Of a stretch of 42,697 nt of DNA, positions 37,849-42,697 are shown in pieces. Both the position numbers and the translations under genes were made by a program. The notes under the pieces were generated by a model that saw nothing but the letters and a program-made list of their open reading frames with translations, ran no database searches and was not told the origin of the DNA. The DNA comes from a virus, in IMG/VR virus record IMGVR_UViG_3300030106_006588, positions 26,432-69,128 of that record. One strand, written 5' to 3'. The number at the start of each line of letters is the position of its first letter. The first letter of the stretch is position 1.

Positions 37849-38661
37849 ATGGTGTTACCTCAACTGTTAATGGCTGGTAAGCTAGGTTTGAAATTCTTAC
37901 CAGTTATTGGTGCTACTGCAGGAGCACTTCCAGGATTAAGAAAAGGAAATTTAGGTGAAGCTGCATTAGGTGCAGGAGTAGGAGCTTTAACAGGAGGAGT
38001 CGGAACTGGAGGAGCTATAAAAAGTCTAGCGAATAGAGGTTCGAGAATGGCAGGCAGTATGGGACTTCAAAATATTCTAGGAACAACTGCGGGTCAATTA
38101 GGTGGATTAGGGGCACAGAAAGCTGTAATGGGAGCATTAACACCGCAAGCTTTAGCTAAAGCAGCAAAAGTCGGAATACCTTTAGCTGGAATAGGTGCAG
38201 TAGCAAAAGCATCTAGTGGTCTTGGAGGAGGTGGATCTGCAGCTGCAGCACCAACTCTTGGAGGAGCTGCCGGATTAATTGGTTATGGTGCAATAGGTAA
38301 TGAAGGTATGGGAGGAGTTCCCTTACCACTAGGAATGGGTCCTTATGGAAATATAGGTCCTTCAGGATATCCTCTTGATGTAATAAGTCCTCTTGGTTTA
38401 GATGCAGGTAGACGACTTAGAACTCAGAAAGATGCTGAAGCTTTAAGAGATGCAACAAATATTGTTCTTCCAACAATACGTAAATTCTCAGAGCAAGCTA
38501 AGAAAGACGACTTTGCAAGAAGCATGGCTGCAAGAGGTATTGCTCAAAATATTGCAACAAATGCAGCATTAACTCAAGGAATGGCTGCAGCTACAAGACA
38601 AATGGGTACAACAGCTGCACAGCAAGCTGGTACAGCTCTAACAACTCAGTACAACTACTAA
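37849..38661 (+). CDS. Gly/Ala-rich membrane-active virion protein, 270 aa
   Basis: Hydrophobic, Gly/Ala-rich N-terminus with repeated small-residue stretches (GKLGLKFLPVIGATAGALPG, ALGAGVGALTGGVGTGGAIK) and a polar, Ala-rich helical C-terminus (MAARGIAQNIATNAALTQGM). The composition fits ejected or pore-associated virion proteins of cyanophages. No domain can be named. Separated by one base from the next gene. Confidence 0.55.
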   Translation: MVLPQLLMAGKLGLKFLPVIGATAGALPGLRKGNLGEAALGAGVGALTGGVGTGGAIKSLANRGSRMAGSMGLQNILGTTAGQLGGLGAQKAVMGALTPQALAKAAKVGIPLAGIGAVAKASSGLGGGGSAAAAPTLGGAAGLIGYGAIGNEGMGGVPLPLGMGPYGNIGPSGYPLDVISPLGLDAGRRLRTQKDAEALRDATNIVLPTIRKFSEQAKKDDFARSMAARGIAQNIATNAALTQGMAAATRQMGTTAAQQAGTALTTQYNY

Positions 38662-38662
38662 G

Positions 38663-39517
38663 ATGCCAAATCACGATCTAAAAGGTATTGACACCAGAAA
38701 AATAGGTAATAACAAAAATGTTGATTATACTTTTAAAGATTATCAGCGAGATTTTGGTCTTTCTAGATCAGGGGCAATCAAAAGTTTACCACAAGGAGTT
38801 AGCTTATCCGATTTTCAAGCAATAGCCCCAACAATAGAGCAACCTAATACTGTTCTTGGTAAGGTAGCACAATTCTTAGGAGCAGGCCCTGGCGTTACAG
38901 GAGAAACAGAAATTATTGGTGGAAAAGTTGTTGCTAAAGAAAGACCCAAAGGACTTGCAGGTGTAGGCAGGTTTACTAGCGGATTAGCGGATTTTGCTAC
39001 TTTTGGACTTACAGATTTTGATAAAAGAGGTAATCTTTTTGGAGGTACACACTCCCTTAGTGGATATGGTGGAGGTCAAGAGTTAGATTACAAATTACCA
39101 AAAACTATAGTAGATGCAATTAAAGCTGATAAGAAAAAATCTGAAGTAGATGAAGGAAGTAAAAATCCAGTTGACAATATAAAAGAACTATATGAAGCAC
39201 AGATGGAATATGAAAAAGCAATGGATCCATTTAATAGAAAAGGAAGAATATTAGATGCTGCAATAGAGTCCGCTAATATGAGAGCGAATATGCCTTTCAT
39301 CACAAATACGATGAAAGATTTAGCTACATTTAAACAGCGTCAGCTTTTAGATGCAGAAAAGATTAAACAAAGTCTACCAAATGCAGTTCAGGCACGTTTG
39401 TTAGCAGGAGATACTGGATTTAAAGCACAAGCTGATGCTATTTCTGGACAACAAGATGCAGCTACAAGATTTGCTGGGCTAGGAATGCGTCCAAGTAATG
39501 TAAGTTTTAGTGCGTAA
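38663..39517 (+). CDS. virion-module protein with GLADF motif, 284 aa
   Basis: Contains GLADFATFGLTDFDKR (residues 107-122), 12 of 16 identical to a segment of the metalloprotease at 11949-12902. Other parts are disordered, with coiled-coil segments near 170-230. No family recognised. The shared motif could be a protease recognition site or a common fold element. It follows the Gly/Ala-rich protein directly in the module. Confidence 0.55.
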   Translation: MPNHDLKGIDTRKIGNNKNVDYTFKDYQRDFGLSRSGAIKSLPQGVSLSDFQAIAPTIEQPNTVLGKVAQFLGAGPGVTGETEIIGGKVVAKERPKGLAGVGRFTSGLADFATFGLTDFDKRGNLFGGTHSLSGYGGGQELDYKLPKTIVDAIKADKKKSEVDEGSKNPVDNIKELYEAQMEYEKAMDPFNRKGRILDAAIESANMRANMPFITNTMKDLATFKQRQLLDAEKIKQSLPNAVQARLLAGDTGFKAQADAISGQQDAATRFAGLGMRPSNVSFSA

Positions 39518-39558
39518 AATAGTCTGGGCTAAAATTTAAATAACACTTTTTTAAAAGA

Positions 39559-40305
39559 ATGGGAAGAAGATCTGCTCCACCACCAAATATTATTAAAGCT
39601 CCTCCTGCTAAGACACCTACACTTACTCAAGTTCCTACGCAATCTTTGGCTACACAGACTGCTTTAAATGAAGCATCTAATAGACAGCAAAGATTAAACA
39701 TGGAGAAAGGAGCAGAATTAGATAGGGTAAATGCAGAGTTTTTTGCAGGGCAAGATATTAGAAGAACTCAGGCGACTGCAGCAGAAAATAGATTATCAAC
39801 AAGAGTAGCAGGTGAGGAGAGTAGAGCAAATATAAGAACTCAAGGACAAGAAGATCGAGCTCAGATTGCTACTACTGGTCTTGAGTACAGAAGAGGATTA
39901 GAGACTGCCGGTTCACAGGATAGAGCATTAACAAGAGTCACTGGACAGGAAACCAGAGCTACTAGAGGTGAAGAGGGTAGACAAACAAGGGCTACACAAG
40001 GACAACTACTAAGAGGTCAGGAAAGACAAATAGGACAAAGAGGATTACAGGAAAGAGCAGCAATTAGAACTACTGGTCAAGAGACTAGAGATCTTAGAAG
40101 AACTGAAGGAGCTCAGACACGTTTAACTGAACAAAGAAGAGGTATAGAGCAAAGAGCTGGTATCAGAACTACAGGTGAGCAAGAACGTGCAGGAACAAGA
40201 GAAAGAGGTAGAGAGCAGAGAGCAACAGACTTGCAACAAGAGATGTTTAGACGCTATAAAGAGAATAGAGATTTCGAACAGGCAACTGGTTCTTATAGAG
40301 TATGA
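39559..40305 (+). CDS. 11-residue-repeat virion protein, 248 aa
   Basis: Residues 1-81 are disordered/Pro-Ala-rich. Residues 82-224 are thirteen 11-residue repeats in perfect register, consensus xxxG-x-E/Q-xRAxx, with Gly at position 4 in 12 and Arg at position 8 in 12. The C-terminus is LQQEMFRRYKENRDFEQATG. An 11-residue period fits a hendecad (right-handed) coiled coil or a helical rod. It lies directly upstream of the terminase genes and overlaps the next start by 4 nt. Function inferred: virion or DNA-binding rod. Confidence 0.65.
   Translation: MGRRSAPPPNIIKAPPAKTPTLTQVPTQSLATQTALNEASNRQQRLNMEKGAELDRVNAEFFAGQDIRRTQATAAENRLSTRVAGEESRANIRTQGQEDRAQIATTGLEYRRGLETAGSQDRALTRVTGQETRATRGEEGRQTRATQGQLLRGQERQIGQRGLQERAAIRTTGQETRDLRRTEGAQTRLTEQRRGIEQRAGIRTTGEQERAGTRERGREQRATDLQQEMFRRYKENRDFEQATGSYRV
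39802..40230 (+). repeat. thirteen tandem 33-bp coding repeats
   Basis: The DNA coding the 11-residue repeats: 13 units of 33 bp (429 bp). The amino-acid pattern is better kept than the nucleotide sequence, so selection acts on the protein rather than recent expansion. Confidence 0.65.
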
Positions 40306-40787
40306 CAAAATGGATTCAGTCTTTAAATAACAAAGATCGTGAATCATTTCTTGAGTTTTGCAAAAAGACAGCTTCCCCAGTACAGATATATTTATTTTCT
40401 CGATTTTTAGGTTTTCAAGGGACAATAGTGGACTGTTATGAATGGTCAGAAAAAGAATTTAAAAAACGAAATTTTAATCAAGTTTTAGAAAAAGAAGTTG
40501 ATAATATGCAAGATGATATTTCTAAATTAAGACAAGCAATTGATATGGGTTTGGTAAAACAAGATATGGGAGCTGCACGAATTGCAATGCTACAAAAAGA
40601 ATTACGTGGAGCTATAAAACAAATTGAAGATAAAAAGATTTTACAAGATAAACAAGGATTAATTCTTGCTGGTGCAGATAGAGCATTAAGAGAAATGTTA
40701 TCTATTTTTAGAGATGATCCAATTGAAGGTCCTTTACAGGAAGCATCAATGGGAGTCTGGACAAAAATACTTCAAGAAGAATCTTAA
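40302..40787 (+). CDS. candidate small terminase subunit, 161 aa
   Basis: Directly upstream of the large terminase subunit, overlapping the repeat protein by ATGA. The N-terminal helical part (TKWIQSLNNKDRESFLEFCK, GFQGTIVDCYEWSEKEFKKR) could hold a helix-turn-helix. A long helix (DNMQDDISKLRQAIDMGLVK to LQKELRGAIKQIEDKK) fits the oligomerisation core, with an acidic C-terminus. Order and size match TerS-TerL; sequence identity to known TerS is not seen. Function is to recognise phage DNA for packaging. Confidence 0.6.
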   Translation: MTKWIQSLNNKDRESFLEFCKKTASPVQIYLFSRFLGFQGTIVDCYEWSEKEFKKRNFNQVLEKEVDNMQDDISKLRQAIDMGLVKQDMGAARIAMLQKELRGAIKQIEDKKILQDKQGLILAGADRALREMLSIFRDDPIEGPLQEASMGVWTKILQEES

Positions 40788-40811
40788 GAGAAAATACGCT
40801 ATGCTACGTTC

Positions 40812-42335
40812 ATGGCAGGTACAAGTATTTATAGCGTTTATAGACGCACAGCTAGAGCAGCTGCGAAACAACAAGTTGTTAAAAAAACTTCGAATGTAGA
40901 TGTCGAAAAGGCTAGAAAAAATTTTGCATATTTTTGTGATGTTGTAGGGGGAAAACCTCCAGCTAAACATCATCTTGAGTGGCATAAGTATCTTTGTACA
41001 AACGATGACAGTGTTTGTCTAAAAGGTATAGCCGGTCCAAATATAGATATTCTTGCTCCACGAGGTTCTGCAAAATCTACAGTTTTAGGTTTATATACAG
41101 CCTGGGCTATTGGCATACATGCTTTAAACAAAATGCCTTTAAAAATTTTATATATTTCTTACACAGTTGATGTTGCTAGGCCAAAGAGTGCAGCAATAAA
41201 AAGAATTATAGAAGAAAGTAAAATTTATAAAGAAATTTTTCCTATGGTTAAGATTGCTAAAGGAATAAATTCTAACGAATATTGGAGTATTGATTGGAAA
41301 TTTGCAGGAATAAAATCTACCGGTGAAGAAGAATTTAGTGTATGTTGTGCAGGATTGAAAGGTGCTGTTACTTCGAAAAGATCACATCTTTGTATAATTG
41401 ATGACGCAATAAAAAGTTCTGATGATATTAAAAATAAAGACATAAGACAAGCTATGGAAGATAACTGGAATGCAGTTATTGTTCCCACTATGTTTGAAGG
41501 TGCAAGAGCTATTTGTTTAGGAACTAGATTTAGACATGATGATATTCATAACACAACTTTTTTACCAGCTGGTGGTTGGAAACAAATAGTGCAATCAGCA
41601 ATAACTGTTGATGAAGAAGGAGAAGAGATATCTTATTGGCCTGATATGTGGTCACTTGAATATCTTAGTGAAAGAAGAAGAACAGCTCCGATTGCTTTTA
41701 GTTTTCAGTATCAAAATCAGATTGTACAAACAAGTGAATTATCTCTTTCTCCAGATCTAATTGTTAAAGGAAATATATCAACAGAATTTGATACTTTAGG
41801 AGTTGGCGTAGATTTATCTGCTGGTGTTAGAGAACAGAATGATTACACAGTTTTTGTCATGGGTGGAAGAGTAAAAGACAAGATTCACATCATAGATTGT
41901 AAAAGAGTAAGAGTTATGGGAAATTTAGAAAAATTAGAACTTTTAATGGAAATGATGGAAGAATGGGGAATAATTCATAAAGATGGTAAAAATTATTTTC
42001 CTACAGGTAGTTCTATAGATGTGTGGTCAGAAGCAGTTGCATATCAAGCTTCTTTAGAGGCAGATTTTAAAAGAATATGTTTACAGGAACAAGGTTTATA
42101 TAATTTAATTTGGCATCCTGTAAAAGGTTTCCGTGGAGATAAAGTTGCAAGATTTAGAGGAATTATGGGACTTTTTGAACAAAGAAAAATTATTTTTAAT
42201 AAATATAGAAAGATGGGTCATTTGACAGATGAGATTATAAATTTTGGCGTTAGCTCACATGACGATTGTGTAGATGCGTTAGTGTGGCTATGTAATGGGT
42301 TAATGACTCGTGGAAAACTTGAGTTAGAGTATTGA
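40812..42335 (+). CDS. terL: terminase large subunit
   Basis: The 507-residue packaging motor and nuclease has Walker A APRGSAKST (82-90), Walker B LCIIDD (193-198) with the acidic pair before AIKSSDD, a motif III CLGTRFRHDD (235-244), and the RNase-H-like nuclease: VGVDLSAG with D334 and a final SHDDCVDAL with HDD at 483-485. These match TerL ATPase-nuclease proteins. The first 50 residues are basic. It cuts the concatemer and pumps DNA into the prohead. The ATG at 40812 follows a 24-nt gap after the TerS candidate. Confidence 0.9.
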   Translation: MAGTSIYSVYRRTARAAAKQQVVKKTSNVDVEKARKNFAYFCDVVGGKPPAKHHLEWHKYLCTNDDSVCLKGIAGPNIDILAPRGSAKSTVLGLYTAWAIGIHALNKMPLKILYISYTVDVARPKSAAIKRIIEESKIYKEIFPMVKIAKGINSNEYWSIDWKFAGIKSTGEEEFSVCCAGLKGAVTSKRSHLCIIDDAIKSSDDIKNKDIRQAMEDNWNAVIVPTMFEGARAICLGTRFRHDDIHNTTFLPAGGWKQIVQSAITVDEEGEEISYWPDMWSLEYLSERRRTAPIAFSFQYQNQIVQTSELSLSPDLIVKGNISTEFDTLGVGVDLSAGVREQNDYTVFVMGGRVKDKIHIIDCKRVRVMGNLEKLELLMEMMEEWGIIHKDGKNYFPTGSSIDVWSEAVAYQASLEADFKRICLQEQGLYNLIWHPVKGFRGDKVARFRGIMGLFEQRKIIFNKYRKMGHLTDEIINFGVSSHDDCVDALVWLCNGLMTRGKLELEY

Positions 42336-42363
42336 CCAATTAAACTATTAGTATTAACAAACA

Positions 42364-42546
42364 ATGGCACCAACGTATTACAAAATTGAATTAGAGCAAG
42401 ATGCTTATGGATCTGCTGTAATTCCCTTACCTGATGAGCTATGCCACGATTTGGCACTTGAACCTAATGAGAGGTTTGAAGTAGAATGTGAGGGAGATGT
42501 GATTACGTTTAAACGTGTTCACGCTGGGTACACCATTGATCAGTAA
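42364..42546 (+). CDS. AbrB/SpoVT-like swapped-hairpin protein, 60 aa
   Basis: SAVIPLPDELCHDLALEPNE followed by RFEVECEGDVITFKRV fits the AbrB/MazE swapped-hairpin: a strand, PLPDELxxxLxL, then NE-RFEVE-x-EGDVITFKR. Such proteins bind DNA as dimers and act as transition-state regulators or antitoxins. No toxin is visible next to it. Follows the terminase with its own start. Confidence 0.65.
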   Translation: MAPTYYKIELEQDAYGSAVIPLPDELCHDLALEPNERFEVECEGDVITFKRVHAGYTIDQ

Positions 42547-42563
42547 ACTAGGTTCTTAATCTA

Positions 42564-42697
42564 ATGAGTGAAAGTAATAGCAAATCTGTTCTGGAGGATA
42601 TGATCAAATCCGTCATTACAAGGGACGGTAAGGGAACTGCAGACACCATGCTAATTAGTTCTCATTTATCCCAGATGAAGATGTTTGGGATTAGACA
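42564..42697 (+). CDS. hypothetical protein, 5' part only
   Basis: Begins MSESNSKSVLEDMIKSVITR and runs off the window end after 44 codons. It lies 17 nt after the AbrB-like gene. Too little sequence to name a family. Confidence 0.5.
   Translation, partial: MSESNSKSVLEDMIKSVITRDGKGTADTMLISSHLSQMKMFGIR

Noticed and set aside
39802-40230. CRISPR-like tandem repeat
   Set aside because: The 33-bp periodicity has no spacers and codes for protein repeats in frame.
40714-40899. Plus-strand ORF across the TerS/TerL junction
   Set aside because: Reads through two well-supported genes in another frame.
1-42697. tRNA genes
   Set aside because: No GTTCGANTC-type T-loop with a cloverleaf was found by eye on either strand; short structured spacers do not fit.

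Overview
The window is part of a marine cyanophage genome (tailed dsDNA phage, Caudoviricetes). The basis is a psbA gene encoding an intact photosystem II D1 protein. It lies beside a T7-like family A DNA polymerase, a terminase pair, a 2OG-Fe(II) oxygenase, several cyanobacterial or cyanophage DUF-type small proteins, and an AT-rich genome packed with small overlapping genes. The host is most likely Synechococcus or Prochlorococcus. I cannot name the genus. No portal, capsid, tail tube, RNA polymerase, helicase or primase is recognisable inside the window, and no tRNA gene was found. Genes at both edges are cut, so it is a segment or a linearised contig.

Layout. (1) 1-9422 is a mostly minus-strand replication and recombination arm: a PD-(D/E)XK exonuclease (cut at the edge), a winged-helix protein, a Gp157-like protein, a DUF5895-like protein, an SSB with an acidic tail tip, and DNA polymerase. 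A few small plus-strand genes and a secreted porin-like beta-barrel protein are interspersed. (2) 9423-11330 is a plus-strand island: a predicted structured non-coding RNA with its own promoter and terminator, a 50-residue DUF4278 protein with a terminator, and psbA with a terminator. (3) 11375-15952 is a run of small plus-strand genes, many very lysine-rich, interrupted by a minus-strand HExxH metalloprotease and ended by the oxygenase. (4) 15956-21647 is a minus-strand set dominated by two adjacent paralogues with SR/RG-rich regions and a third arginine-rich protein. (5) 21688-22842 is a plus-strand protein-kinase-like gene. (6) 22864-33463 is a long minus-strand array of about 35 small genes, mostly linked by TAATG or ATGA overlaps with the ribosome binding site inside the upstream gene; a methyltransferase-like protein and a NrdR-type zinc ribbon are the recognisable members. 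(7) 33464-34071 is an AT-rich divergent intergenic region carrying opposed arrays of a TTTACA/TGTAAT word. (8) 34072-42697 is a plus-strand virion and packaging module ending in small and large terminase subunits and an AbrB-like protein.

Main unusual points. Three proteins in two distant operons share a C-terminal module (CD-x-x-x-K...PL...DLAE-x-AYFVK) that resembles the start of the S74 intramolecular chaperone/auto-protease domain, with Cys in place of the catalytic Ser. The second half of that domain exists once, as a separate overlapping ORF. Upstream of psbA is a densely paired, terminator-ended RNA candidate of about 275 nt. A virion protein next to the terminase genes consists largely of 13 perfect-register 11-residue repeats. 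The metalloprotease and one virion protein share a 16-residue motif. The divergent intergenic region has word spacings close to multiples of a helical turn.
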